24,401 bases of DNA from a virus. Below the pieces are notes generated by a model. It was not told where the DNA came from. It searched no databases and saw only the letters and a list, made by a program, of their open reading frames with translations. The stretch lies in IMG/VR virus record IMGVR_UViG_3300017717_000074, positions 1-24,401 of that record, one strand, 5' to 3'. The translations under genes and the position numbers were made by a program. Positions 1 through 6,792 of this stretch are shown one piece after another; positions within the stretch are counted from its first letter, which is position 1; the number at the start of each line of letters is the position of its first letter.

Positions 1-1
1 A

Positions 2-340
2 CACAATATTGTGAAAGTAGATGAAGAGAAATTCTTAATCGAATTAGCTATAGCTGGATTCAAAGAAGATGACATCAATGTAGAAGTCAAAGATGGAATC
101 TTAAAGGTCTCTGGTGAGATGTGTAAGGACGAACGAGATTTCGCATTTAAAGGTATATCGTCCCGCAAATTCGAGAAATCATTTCGACTCTCAGAATTTG
201 TAGTAATAGACGGTGCTGATTTGAAGGATGGAATATTAGTGGTGTATGCCAGAGTAGAACTACCTGAAGAGAAGCGTCCTAGAAAGATCGAATTAGGGTC
301 TGCTGGGGCATCAAAGAAGAAAGAATACTTGAAAGGGTAA
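2..340 (+). CDS. hsp20: Small heat shock protein, Hsp20/IbpA type (5' end outside window)
   Basis: Alpha-crystallin-type holdase chaperone that would bind unfolding proteins in the host cytoplasm. The visible part starts HNIVKVDEEKF and continues ELAIAGFKEDDINVEV, matching the start of the alpha-crystallin domain of IbpA-like proteins. Further on are the GILKVSGE strand and, near the end, a DGILVVYARVELPEEKRP segment, as in the domain's last strands and C-terminal arm. The frame is open to the window edge and the residues before the GTG at position 11 (HNI) are typical of the family, so the gene is cut by the window and does not start at that GTG. Hsp20 genes are common in marine T4-like phages and are thought to help virion protein folding. 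Recognition is by motif only. Confidence 0.87.
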   Translation, partial: HNIVKVDEEKFLIELAIAGFKEDDINVEVKDGILKVSGEMCKDERDFAFKGISSRKFEKSFRLSEFVVIDGADLKDGILVVYARVELPEEKRPRKIELGSAGASKKKEYLKG

Positions 341-395
341 ACTGGTGAGCAGCGAAACTCAGTAGATATAAATTAAATATTTACTGGAGAACAAC

Positions 396-536
396 ATGAA
401 ACATATAACTCATTTTATTGACAAATATGAAGACGTTGCCGAGGCCTTAAAAACTACCGTGATCGTATTATCTATCACAGCATTAATCTTAGGATTAGCG
501 CCAATGATCGTGATAATGCAATCCAGCAGCTATTAA
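396..536 (+). CDS. 46-residue single-pass membrane peptide
   Basis: Short ORF beginning MKHITHFIDKYEDVAEALKT, followed by a hydrophobic stretch of about 22 residues (roughly residues 21-42, TVIVLSITALILGLAPMIVI) and a short polar tail MQSSSY. A GGAGA Shine-Dalgarno sits at 386-390, 5 bases before the ATG, which supports real translation. A TATAAATT sequence at 367-374 is one base from the T4 late promoter consensus and could drive it, but this is weak. A terminator follows. Topology is probably N-terminal amphipathic helix in the cytoplasm and one membrane span. No family is recognised. Confidence 0.6.
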   Translation: MKHITHFIDKYEDVAEALKTTVIVLSITALILGLAPMIVIMQSSSY

Positions 537-556
537 AGCCAAATTGACAATCATGC

Positions 557-586
557 GGGGAGTTAGAGATAGCTCCCCAATCTTTT
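557..586 (+). terminator. Rho-independent terminator before the gp43 promoter
   Basis: GGGGAGTT (557-564) pairs with AGCTCCCC (571-578) to form an 8-bp stem with one G-U pair and a 6-base loop, followed by a short T-rich run (aatctttt). It separates the hsp20/membrane-peptide unit from the polymerase promoter. The U tract is modest, so termination may be partial. Confidence 0.65.
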
Positions 587-606
587 GAATTAAATTAAAA
601 AAACAG

Positions 607-635
607 TGTACTTTTGCCGTGAACTGTGATATAAT
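607..635 (+). promoter_or_regulatory. Promoter P1 for DNA polymerase
   Basis: -35 TGTACT (607-612), 17-bp spacer, -10 TATAAT (630-635) with upstream TGa (extended -10). It matches six other promoters in the window in spacing and sequence. An inverted repeat ACAGT (603-607) / ACTGT (623-627) brackets the -35. The expected start of transcription, about 7 bases past the -10, is only 2-4 bases before the gp43 ATG at 645, and no Shine-Dalgarno is present, so this mRNA may be leaderless. Confidence 0.8.
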
Positions 636-644
636 ATACATGTT

Positions 645-3167
645 ATGAAGTTTTATACTAATGTAAGTCGTTATGGTAATATGATACTCCTTCGTGGGTA
701 CGACCACAATAAACGAATCTCAGAAAAAATTAAATACGAACCCTCACTATTCGTGAGTACGAATCGTCCTACAAATTGGAAAGCCTTGGATGGTACTCCA
801 GTTGGTAAGATGAATTTTGACTCTATGCGATCTGCAAATGAATGGGTTCAAACGAACAAACATACTGCCGGGCTCCATATCTTTGGAAACACTCGATATA
901 TTTCGGCTTTCATCAATGACCAATTTCCAGGTCAAATCGATTTCGATCGTAACAAAGTAAATGTGACAACGATTGATATCGAGGTTGCGTCGGATGATGG
1001 CTTCCCCGAGCCAGACAAAGCTGATAATCAAATCACTGCGATTACGATTAAAAATAATATCGATAACACTTACTATGTATGGGGCCTAGGCACTTACGAT
1101 GTAAACAAATCATTAATGAAAACCAACCGGGTAGTTTATAAAAGCTATGAATCTGAGGCTGACCTATTGGTCAACTTCATAACACATTGGTCCTCAGTTT
1201 CTCATTCACCTGATGTAGTGACCGGTTGGAATACTAGGTTCTTTGATATACCTTACCTCGTAAACAGAATACATAAACTTCTTGGTGAGCCATACGTAAA
1301 AAGGCTATCACCTTGGAGTATGATTGAACGTAGAGAAATAACTACGATGGGTAGAACTCAAACTGCCTACGAACTCAAAGGTATTTCTAATTTGGATTAC
1401 CTTGACTTATTTAAAAAGTTTGGATATTCTTATGGTCCTCAGGAATCTTATAAGTTGGACCACATTGCTCATGTAGTACTTGGAGAGAAAAAGCTTTCCT
1501 ACGAAGAGTATGGTTCTTTGCATTCTCTTTACAAACATAACTTCCAAAAATTTATTGACTATAATATAAAGGACGTTGAGTTGGTAGACAGAATCGAAGA
1601 TAAACTTGGTTTAATTACTCTTTGTTTAACTATGGCATACAAAGGTGGAGTAAACTACAATGACACCTTTGGCACTACAGCAATCTGGGATACGATTATC
1701 TTTAGGAAACTATATGAACATAATATTATAATACCATTTGCTGAGGATAAAACTAAAACATTCTATCCTGGTGGTTTTGTAAAAGAACCTCAAGTTGGAA
1801 TACATAATCACATGGTTAGTTTTGATTTAAACTCTCTATATCCTTCTATTATCATGCAATACAATATGTCACCTGAGACAATTGTGAATGGAAAGGTAAG
1901 TAAAGTTGATATTGAAGATATGCTAGCAAATCCAAATGTGCAAATGAAAAAGTTTGATGGTGAATGTGTAGCTGCAAATGGCCAACACTTCACAACTAAA
2001 AAGGTTGGAATACTTCCAATGATTATTGATGAAATGTATAATGAAAGGGTAGGAATCAAAAAGCAAATGATTGATGCTCAAAATGAAAAGGAAAAGGTGG
2101 ATAAAGATGACAAACAAAAACTATACCAAATCGAAAGGGATATTGCAATTGCCGAGAATAGGCAGGTCGCAATTAAAATCCTTCTTAATTCTCTTTATGG
2201 TGCTTTGGGCAACAGGTATTTTCGTTTCTTCGACCAACGAATTGCTGAAGCCATCACCCTCACCGGACAGCTTACGATACGATGGGCCGAATATGCACTT
2301 AACTCCTACCTTAATCGAGTGCTCAAAAAGAATTCAAGAGAAGATTATGTCGTTGCCATCGATACCGATAGTTTGTATGTACGCTTAGGAGATGTAATCG
2401 ATCAGTTTAAACCTGAGAATCCTATTGACTTCTTGGATAAAGTTGCTGATGAAATGCTTGAGCCTGAACTAGCTAAGTCTTACGATAAACTATTTGATAT
2501 GCTTGGTGGTGTATCTAATCGTATGGTTATGAAAAGGGAAGCTATAGCTGATAGAGGAATATGGACAGCTAAGAAACGCTACATCTTAAACGTACATGAC
2601 AACGAGGGTGTAAGATATAAAACGCCTAAGTTAAAAATCATGGGAATTGAAGCAATCAAATCTAGTACACCTGAACCATGCCGAGAAGCATTAAAAGAGA
2701 TGTTCAAGATTATTATATCAAAAGATGAAAAAGAAACACAAATGGCAATTGAACATTTCAAAAATCATTTTAAAACTTTATCACCAGATGAAATTGCATT
2801 TCCACGTGGCGTTACTAAAGTTCGTGAGTTTAAAGACCATAATCAAATCTATAAAAAAGGTACACCTATGCACGTACGTGGCTCTTTACTATTCAATCAT
2901 CAAGTAAATAACTTATCGCTCAAAAAGAAATATCCTTTGATTAACAATGGCGATAAAATCAAGTTCGTATATCTTCGTATGCCAAATCCAATTCATGAGA
3001 ATGTTATTGCATTCTCTGATTACTTACCTGATGAATTTGGATTACTTAAGTACATTGATTACGAAACACAATTTAAAAAGACATTCCTTGACCCAATCGA
3101 ACCTGTGCTACAAGCAGTTGGTTGGAATCATGAGGAAGTGGCAAGCTTGGAGGATTTCTTTGGCTAA
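645..3167 (+). CDS. 43: DNA polymerase, family B (T4 gp43-like), 840 aa
   Basis: Replicative polymerase with 3'-5' proofreading exonuclease. Exonuclease motifs: I DIE at 111-113, II N196-x3-F-D201, III Y306-NIK-D310. Polymerase motifs: A D394 followed by SLYPS (397-401), B K511-ILLNSLYG (to 519), C DTDS (573-576). The length is slightly below T4 gp43 (898 aa), as in marine T4-like phages. The C-terminus is ASLEDFFG, in the place where T4 gp43 carries its hydrophobic sliding-clamp (gp45) binding peptide. The ATG at 645 has no Shine-Dalgarno and lies directly behind promoter P1. The last codons double as ribosome-binding site and TTG start for the next gene. The motif B-C region is richer in GC than the surrounding gene. 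Confidence 0.98.
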   Translation: MKFYTNVSRYGNMILLRGYDHNKRISEKIKYEPSLFVSTNRPTNWKALDGTPVGKMNFDSMRSANEWVQTNKHTAGLHIFGNTRYISAFINDQFPGQIDFDRNKVNVTTIDIEVASDDGFPEPDKADNQITAITIKNNIDNTYYVWGLGTYDVNKSLMKTNRVVYKSYESEADLLVNFITHWSSVSHSPDVVTGWNTRFFDIPYLVNRIHKLLGEPYVKRLSPWSMIERREITTMGRTQTAYELKGISNLDYLDLFKKFGYSYGPQESYKLDHIAHVVLGEKKLSYEEYGSLHSLYKHNFQKFIDYNIKDVELVDRIEDKLGLITLCLTMAYKGGVNYNDTFGTTAIWDTIIFRKLYEHNIIIPFAEDKTKTFYPGGFVKEPQVGIHNHMVSFDLNSLYPSIIMQYNMSPETIVNGKVSKVDIEDMLANPNVQMKKFDGECVAANGQHFTTKKVGILPMIIDEMYNERVGIKKQMIDAQNEKEKVDKDDKQKLYQIERDIAIAENRQVAIKILLNSLYGALGNRYFRFFDQRIAEAITLTGQLTIRWAEYALNSYLNRVLKKNSREDYVVAIDTDSLYVRLGDVIDQFKPENPIDFLDKVADEMLEPELAKSYDKLFDMLGGVSNRMVMKREAIADRGIWTAKKRYILNVHDNEGVRYKTPKLKIMGIEAIKSSTPEPCREALKEMFKIIISKDEKETQMAIEHFKNHFKTLSPDEIAFPRGVTKVREFKDHNQIYKKGTPMHVRGSLLFNHQVNNLSLKKKYPLINNGDKIKFVYLRMPNPIHENVIAFSDYLPDEFGLLKYIDYETQFKKTFLDPIEPVLQAVGWNHEEVASLEDFFG

Positions 3168-3168
3168 G
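3144..3168 (+). repeat. Clamp-tail/SD/TTG-start module, copy 1
   Basis: A 25-base stretch that recurs at 9249-9273 with 23 of 25 bases identical by eye. In the polymerase frame it encodes SLEDFFG plus stop. Read as RNA it contains GGAGG (3149-3153) followed 6 bases later by TTG (3160), the start of the next gene. One sequence therefore gives a protein-binding tail, a ribosome-binding site and a start codon. Confidence 0.85.
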
Positions 3169-3501
3169 ATATTAGTTGTTGGACAGAAACCAGGTTTAGT
3201 AGATAAATCAAAATCAACTACTTGGAATAGAGTAAGTGGTTGGATAAAAGAAGATTATGATTGGACTAACATTTATAACTTAGAAGATGAAGTTATATTT
3301 ACCTTAGAACAATCGTATAAATACTCTCACATAGTGGCTTTAGGAAATGTAGCTTCTGAATATCTAAAAAGATTAGGTGTCGAACATTGTAAGATACCAC
3401 ATCCAAGTAGATTGAATAGGCAATGGAACAATCCACAAACTGAGATTGATACTGTAAATAAATTAAATAACTATTTACATTTACACAGAAATGTGTTATA
3501 A
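3160..3501 (+). CDS. Small uracil-DNA-glycosylase-superfamily-like protein, 113 aa
   Basis: Start chosen at TTG 3160 because it has GGAGG 6 bases upstream and because the preceding in-frame codons lie inside gp43. The protein opens AKILVVGQKPG (GQKPG at 8-12) and later has HIVALGNVASEYLKRLG and PHPSRLNRQW (80-89). The pairing of a G-x-x-PG loop after the first strand with a late HPSxxNR motif is characteristic of the uracil-DNA glycosylase superfamily, where these segments form the catalytic water loop and the DNA-intercalation loop. It is much shorter than usual family members (about 200 aa), so it is either a minimal enzyme or a non-catalytic DNA binder. It follows gp43 directly. Its stop codon lies inside the -10 box of promoter P2. 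Confidence 0.55.
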   Translation: MAKILVVGQKPGLVDKSKSTTWNRVSGWIKEDYDWTNIYNLEDEVIFTLEQSYKYSHIVALGNVASEYLKRLGVEHCKIPHPSRLNRQWNNPQTEIDTVNKLNNYLHLHRNVL

Positions 3502-3502
3502 T
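3474..3502 (+). promoter_or_regulatory. Promoter P2 for the Sm-like/MazG/primase genes
   Basis: -35 TTTACA (3474-3479), 17-bp spacer, extended -10 TGtTATAAT (-10 at 3497-3502). The whole promoter lies in the 3' end of the UDG-like gene, and its TAA stop (3499-3501) is part of the TATAAT. An inverted repeat ACATTT (3477-3482) / AAATGT (3489-3494) spans the spacer. An AGAGG ribosome-binding site and the ATG at 3523 follow. Confidence 0.85.
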
Positions 3503-3522
3503 ATACCAAGAGGAAAAAAAAT

Positions 3523-3804
3523 ATGGAATATAAATTAGTAAGATTAAGTAATGGAGAAGAAGTTATTGGTAAAGTGACTGAAACTGAAGATAGCATTACA
3601 ATCAAAGATGGCCATGCGCTATTTGCTCCGGAACCTGGTAAGATTGGATTCATTCCTTTTATGCCATATACCTTAGCTAAAGATGGTGTGGAAATAAACA
3701 AAAGCTTTGTTATGTTTATTGTTGAACCTTTAGAGTCATTAGTTGACCAAATCAAAGGCAAAGATACAAGAATCATGACACCTAAAAAGGACATTATAGT
3801 ATGA
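3523..3804 (+). CDS. Sm-like (Lsm-fold) small phage protein, 93 aa
   Basis: Begins YKLVRLSNGEEVIGKVTE, followed by EDSITIKDGHALF. This is the beta1-beta2-beta3 pattern of an Sm1 motif, with a short conserved NGEEVIGKV segment. A second half, INKSFVMFIVEPLESLVDQ, is typical of small Sm-like proteins found in marine T4-like phages, one of which has a solved structure. Sm and Hfq folds form rings that bind RNA, so a role in phage RNA handling is possible, but RNA binding is not shown by the sequence. An AGAGG ribosome-binding site lies about 10 bases upstream. The gene is first behind promoter P2 and overlaps the next gene by 4 bases (ATGA). The fold call is from pattern resemblance. Confidence 0.5.
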   Translation: MEYKLVRLSNGEEVIGKVTETEDSITIKDGHALFAPEPGKIGFIPFMPYTLAKDGVEINKSFVMFIVEPLESLVDQIKGKDTRIMTPKKDIIV

Positions 3805-4202
3805 GCAAAGACTGGGTAAAAGATATTCATGATATGCAAACAAAATATCAAACTCGTGATTGGGTTGATACTAATCCAGAAAAACTAAGAGAGTTTCTTA
3901 AATTTAGAATTGAATTCTTACAAGAAGAGTTGGATGAAACTCAAGCAGCTTACAGGCGTAAGGATGCTGAAGAGATTGTTGATGGCCTCATTGATTTGTG
4001 TGTTGTTGCGATTGGTACACTAGATGCTTATGGTGTTGACCCATACAAAGCATGGGATGCTGTACTAAAAGCTAATATGCAAAAGTATGTTGGAATAAAA
4101 GAATCTAGACCAAACCCACTTGGAGTACCTGATTTGGCAAAGCCAGAAGATTGGGAAGCACCAAGTCATACAGGAAACCATGGTAAGCTTAACGATATTT
4201 GA
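3801..4202 (+). CDS. MazG-like nucleotide pyrophosphohydrolase, 133 aa
   Basis: All-alpha NTP-pyrophosphohydrolase-type protein. The helix LQEELDETQAA (EE at 42-43, E46) followed by EEIVDGLIDLCVVAIGTL (D61, D65) is the EExxE...D/ExxD metal-binding arrangement of the MazG/phosphoribosyl-ATP pyrophosphohydrolase superfamily. The segment GVDPYKAWDAVLKANMQK is also typical. Such enzymes hydrolyse nucleoside triphosphates to monophosphates. In a phage that uses hydroxymethyl-dCTP, an attractive but unproven role is removal of dCTP or another unwanted dNTP, the job of gp56 in T4. The start overlaps the previous stop by 4 bases, and the 3' end overlaps the next gene by 23 bases. Confidence 0.75.
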   Translation: MSKDWVKDIHDMQTKYQTRDWVDTNPEKLREFLKFRIEFLQEELDETQAAYRRKDAEEIVDGLIDLCVVAIGTLDAYGVDPYKAWDAVLKANMQKYVGIKESRPNPLGVPDLAKPEDWEAPSHTGNHGKLNDI

Positions 4203-5097
4203 TAACATATACGATAACAAAACTCATAAGAGAATGGATTATAGTTCTTTTGATGAGTTTGCTGGTGTGTTATATAAGTTAGCTAGTGATGATAAGTATC
4301 CTACAAAACAAGAAGCTCCTCTCATATCACCTGCCACATATGAACCAAATACAACAAGAGCAAATGATAATGTTGTTGGTTGGGGTGGCTGGGCAGCTTT
4401 AGATGTTGATACGTTCCAAGGTGATATAAGAACAATTGAAAAAACTTATCCTGACTATAAGTATATTTGCTATTCAACAGCATCATCTACAAAAGAGTCA
4501 CCAAAGTTTCGTTTAGTATTTGATTTAAAATATCCAGTTCTCAAAGAGGATATCAAACACTTTTGGTATGCTTTAAATAAAGAGTTCTTGGAAGTATCTG
4601 ATGCTCAAACAAAAGATTTATCTCGTATGTATTATATTCCTAATCAATATAAAGATGCTTTTAATTTTATCTTTACTCGTGAAGGAAAACAAATGGACCC
4701 AATAGAACTAATGGGTAAACATCCATACGTAAATAGACAAGAAGGATTTTTCAATCGATTACCCGATGCAATTCAAAAAGGATTAATCGAACATAGAAAA
4801 AATCAATTAAATAATACCAGCTACTCTTGGAATAGTTATGACGATTGTCCATTTGTTAATCGTAAACAGATTGAAGAATACAAATCAATATCTGATACAG
4901 GTTGGTATGCAAAACTATATCAAATCATGGTTAGTACTGCAGGAAATGCAATGGCTAAAGGTTATCCAATCACAGCAAAAGAGATTGGATACTTATGCAG
5001 GCAATTAGATTCAGACACAGGAAACTGGTATGCCAAAAGAGATATGGAAAAAGAAGCAGAGCGAGCAATAGAGTTCGTATTTAGAAATAACATATAG
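4180..5097 (+). CDS. Primase-polymerase-like protein (AEP-type candidate), 305 aa
   Basis: Start chosen at ATG 4180, with AGGA 4 bases upstream. The longer in-frame ORF starting at 4120 would overlap the MazG gene by over 80 bases. Features: WGGWAALDVDTF with DxD at D75/D77, then ICYSTASSTKESPKFRLVFD (about 96-115), then DLSRMYYIPNQY (146-157). An acidic DxD, a Ser/Thr-rich segment ending in a basic FRLVF strand, and an SRxYYIP segment resemble the N-terminal primase-like domain of archaeo-eukaryotic primase-type plasmid and phage proteins. The C-terminal part (about 200-305) is helical and unassigned. It lies between gp43 and gp42, in replication context. If it is a primase, it could replace or supplement a T4 gp61-type primase, which is not in this window. 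The assignment is by motif resemblance only. Confidence 0.45.
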   Translation: MVSLTIFDNIYDNKTHKRMDYSSFDEFAGVLYKLASDDKYPTKQEAPLISPATYEPNTTRANDNVVGWGGWAALDVDTFQGDIRTIEKTYPDYKYICYSTASSTKESPKFRLVFDLKYPVLKEDIKHFWYALNKEFLEVSDAQTKDLSRMYYIPNQYKDAFNFIFTREGKQMDPIELMGKHPYVNRQEGFFNRLPDAIQKGLIEHRKNQLNNTSYSWNSYDDCPFVNRKQIEEYKSISDTGWYAKLYQIMVSTAGNAMAKGYPITAKEIGYLCRQLDSDTGNWYAKRDMEKEAERAIEFVFRNNI

Positions 5098-5105
5098 GAT
5101 TTATT

Positions 5106-5318
5106 ATGGAGAGAGAATTACATCATCAGTATCAAAATGAAAATAGAATGGCAAAAGTTTATTTAGCTAAAAATGGATGGGAAGTCGATTTATTTGAAGG
5201 TGCTGATTTTGAAGCAACAACAAAACTACATAATCACTCAGAAATATACGCAGAAAATACTGCTGAAAACTGGGTACAAGGAATGTCAATTCCAATAAAA
5301 AATGTTAGAGAAAAATAA
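5106..5318 (+). CDS. Hypothetical protein, 70 aa
   Basis: Small charged protein starting MERELHHQYQNENRMAKVYL and continuing with a possible beta hairpin (KNGWEVDLFEGADF), then HNHSEIYAENTAENWVQG. The AENTAENWVQG end looks like an amphipathic helix. An AGG lies 7 bases before the ATG. It is the last gene of the P2 transcript, and promoter P3 begins 2 bases after its stop. No family is recognised; the pattern of a short hairpin plus helix is common in small phage accessory proteins. Confidence 0.65.
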   Translation: MERELHHQYQNENRMAKVYLAKNGWEVDLFEGADFEATTKLHNHSEIYAENTAENWVQGMSIPIKNVREK

Positions 5319-5319
5319 G

Positions 5320-5348
5320 TTTACATTTGCAATGAAATGTGATATAAT
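5320..5348 (+). promoter_or_regulatory. Promoter P3 for the nucleotide-metabolism genes
   Basis: -35 TTTACA (5320-5325), 17-bp spacer, extended -10 TGaTATAAT (-10 at 5343-5348). An inverted repeat ACATTT (5323-5328) / AAATGT (5335-5340) has the same geometry as in promoter P2. A GGAG ribosome-binding site at 5359-5362 serves the ATG at 5369. Confidence 0.85.
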
Positions 5349-5368
5349 AGATAATTATGGAGTAAATT

Positions 5369-5698
5369 ATGAAAGAAAGTATGAAAGTACTGCAGGAATG
5401 TGCTGAACTGCAACAAACAAAATCAGCCGATTATCAAAGCGATAAGAGTACAATAACTCAAGCGATGCATTATCGTAGAGGTATTGATACTTTACATGAT
5501 GCATGTTTAGGCAAACTAATACGTGCCACATCTTTACTTGAGTCAGGTAAAGAACCAAACTTTGAATCCCTGGAAGATTCATATAAAGACTTAATCAATT
5601 ACGCATCCTTTTGTGTAGCATATATTCGTGGTAAAATGGAAGGCCAAGACCCTAGTAGAGATATGTTCAATCAGCCAATGAATAATGTTGAAGACTAA
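5369..5698 (+). CDS. DUF1599-type (nucleotide modification associated) protein, 109 aa
   Basis: All-helical small protein. The pattern K18-SADY21 near the start, RRGIDTLHDACLGKLIRATSLL in the middle (37-58) and ESLEDSYKDLINYASF (66-81) fits the DUF1599 family, known as nucleotide modification associated domain 1. That family has a conserved K..DY motif and an ES.eDt..DlanY motif and is often encoded beside phage base-modification genes. Its biochemical role is not established. Here it is the first gene behind promoter P3 and overlaps gp42 (dCMP hydroxymethylase) by 14 bases, which fits that association. Family assignment is from motif memory. Confidence 0.65.
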   Translation: MKESMKVLQECAELQQTKSADYQSDKSTITQAMHYRRGIDTLHDACLGKLIRATSLLESGKEPNFESLEDSYKDLINYASFCVAYIRGKMEGQDPSRDMFNQPMNNVED

Positions 5699-6362
5699 AG
5701 ATATCGCAAATACCTTTATCGATAAACTTAAAAATAAAGAGTTTACTGATGATAAGACTGGTTGTAAAACAATCGAAATATTTGCTGCATCTTTTCTAGC
5801 TGATAAGCCATCAATCTTTGGTAAACCTAATCAAGAATATATTGATGCTGAAATAGAATGGTATAACTCTAGGTCAACTAATATTAATAAACTTGCTGAA
5901 ATATATGGTAAGTCGCCAGCAGCATGGGAATATTCTGCAAATGATTATGGTGAAATCAATTCTAATTATGGTCATCTTATATTCAGTAAAAAGTTTCATA
6001 GACAATATAATCAAGTTGTAAAAGAACTAAGTGAAATAAATCCTGATTCTCGTAGAGCTTCAATGATTTATCAAAGACCAAGTATCTGGCGTGAGTATAA
6101 AGAAGATGGTAAGAATGATTTTATTTGCACAAATGCTGTCACTTATTATATTAGAGATGAACAACTACATTGTGTGGTTCAAATGAGAAGTAATGATGTT
6201 GTATTTGGATATCGAAATGATTATGCTTGGCAAAAATACGTACTAGAAAAACTAGAAAAAGATTTATATTACAATGGACATCCACTTAAAAAAGGTGGTA
6301 ATATCTATTGGCAAGTTCAAAACTTACATGTTTATGAGAGGCATTTCGATCTTGTTAAGTAA
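5685..6362 (+). CDS. 42: dCMP hydroxymethylase (T4 gp42-like), 225 aa
   Basis: Converts dCMP and methylene-tetrahydrofolate to 5-hydroxymethyl-dCMP, the precursor of hydroxymethylcytosine DNA. The protein follows T4 gp42 along its length: DKTGCKTIEIFAASFLAD, GEINSNYG, NPDSRRASMIYQRPS, DFICTN, MRSNDVVFGYRNDYAWQKYV, and LHVYERHFDLV at the end. The catalytic Cys is C148 and the residue that selects dCMP over dUMP is D179 (Asn in thymidylate synthases). Both fall at exactly the T4 gp42 numbers. T4 gp42 is a little longer (246 aa); the last segment is absent here. It overlaps the genes on both sides, which suggests coupled translation with the DUF1599 protein and dCMP deaminase. Confidence 0.95.
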   Translation: MLKTKDIANTFIDKLKNKEFTDDKTGCKTIEIFAASFLADKPSIFGKPNQEYIDAEIEWYNSRSTNINKLAEIYGKSPAAWEYSANDYGEINSNYGHLIFSKKFHRQYNQVVKELSEINPDSRRASMIYQRPSIWREYKEDGKNDFICTNAVTYYIRDEQLHCVVQMRSNDVVFGYRNDYAWQKYVLEKLEKDLYYNGHPLKKGGNIYWQVQNLHVYERHFDLVK

Positions 6363-6792
6363 GTGGGATAAAAGATTTCTTGGTATAGCATATGAAATTT
6401 CTACATGGAGTAAAGACCCTAGTAGAAAGATAGGTGCAATTGCAGTAAGAAATAGAAAAATATTATCTACAGGATATAATGGATTCCCTAAAGGTATCGA
6501 TGATAGTGAAGAAAGATATAGTAATAGAGAACTTAAGTATCAATATGTCGTACATGCTGAAATGAACTGTATATACAATGCTGCAGAAAATGGAATATCA
6601 CTAAGAGATTCAACACTTTATATTTGGGGTTTACCAGTTTGTGGTGATTGTGCTTTAGGTATAATACAAGCTGGAGTATCAAGAGTTGTTTCAGTATCAG
6701 AAGGAACTCCAGATAGATGGATAGAAGCAATAGGAAAAACAAACGAAATATTTAAAGAAGCAGGAGTGGAATATGAGTTCTCAGAAATTTGA
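6352..6792 (+). CDS. cd: Deoxycytidylate (dCMP) deaminase, about 146 aa
   Basis: Zinc enzyme that deaminates dCMP to dUMP, feeding dTMP synthesis and competing with gp42 for dCMP. Zinc and catalytic motifs are HAE (H68, E70) and PVCGDC (C97, C100). The N-terminal segment RKIGAIAVRNRKILSTGYNG is typical of T4 Cd and ComEB. The start is uncertain. TTG 6352 is preferred, because it aligns with the T4 protein start, overlaps gp42 by 11 bases and has GAGAGG upstream, although 10 bases away. ATG 6335 in the same frame would add a few residues. Adjacent to gp42 as part of a coordinated pyrimidine pathway. Confidence 0.9.
   Translation: MLSKWDKRFLGIAYEISTWSKDPSRKIGAIAVRNRKILSTGYNGFPKGIDDSEERYSNRELKYQYVVHAEMNCIYNAAENGISLRDSTLYIWGLPVCGDCALGIIQAGVSRVVSVSEGTPDRWIEAIGKTNEIFKEAGVEYEFSEI

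Noticed and set aside
495-707. Minus-strand ORF over the terminator and gp43 start, and about twenty similar minus-strand ORFs
   Set aside because: All lie opposite credible + strand genes or signals, lack family resemblance and have low-complexity hydrophobic or Ser-rich translations. No convincing minus-strand gene exists in the window.
2947-3159. Upstream in-frame extension of the UDG-like gene inside gp43
   Set aside because: The extra residues have no family resemblance and overlap gp43; the TTG at 3160 has an ideal GGAGG and fits the family start.
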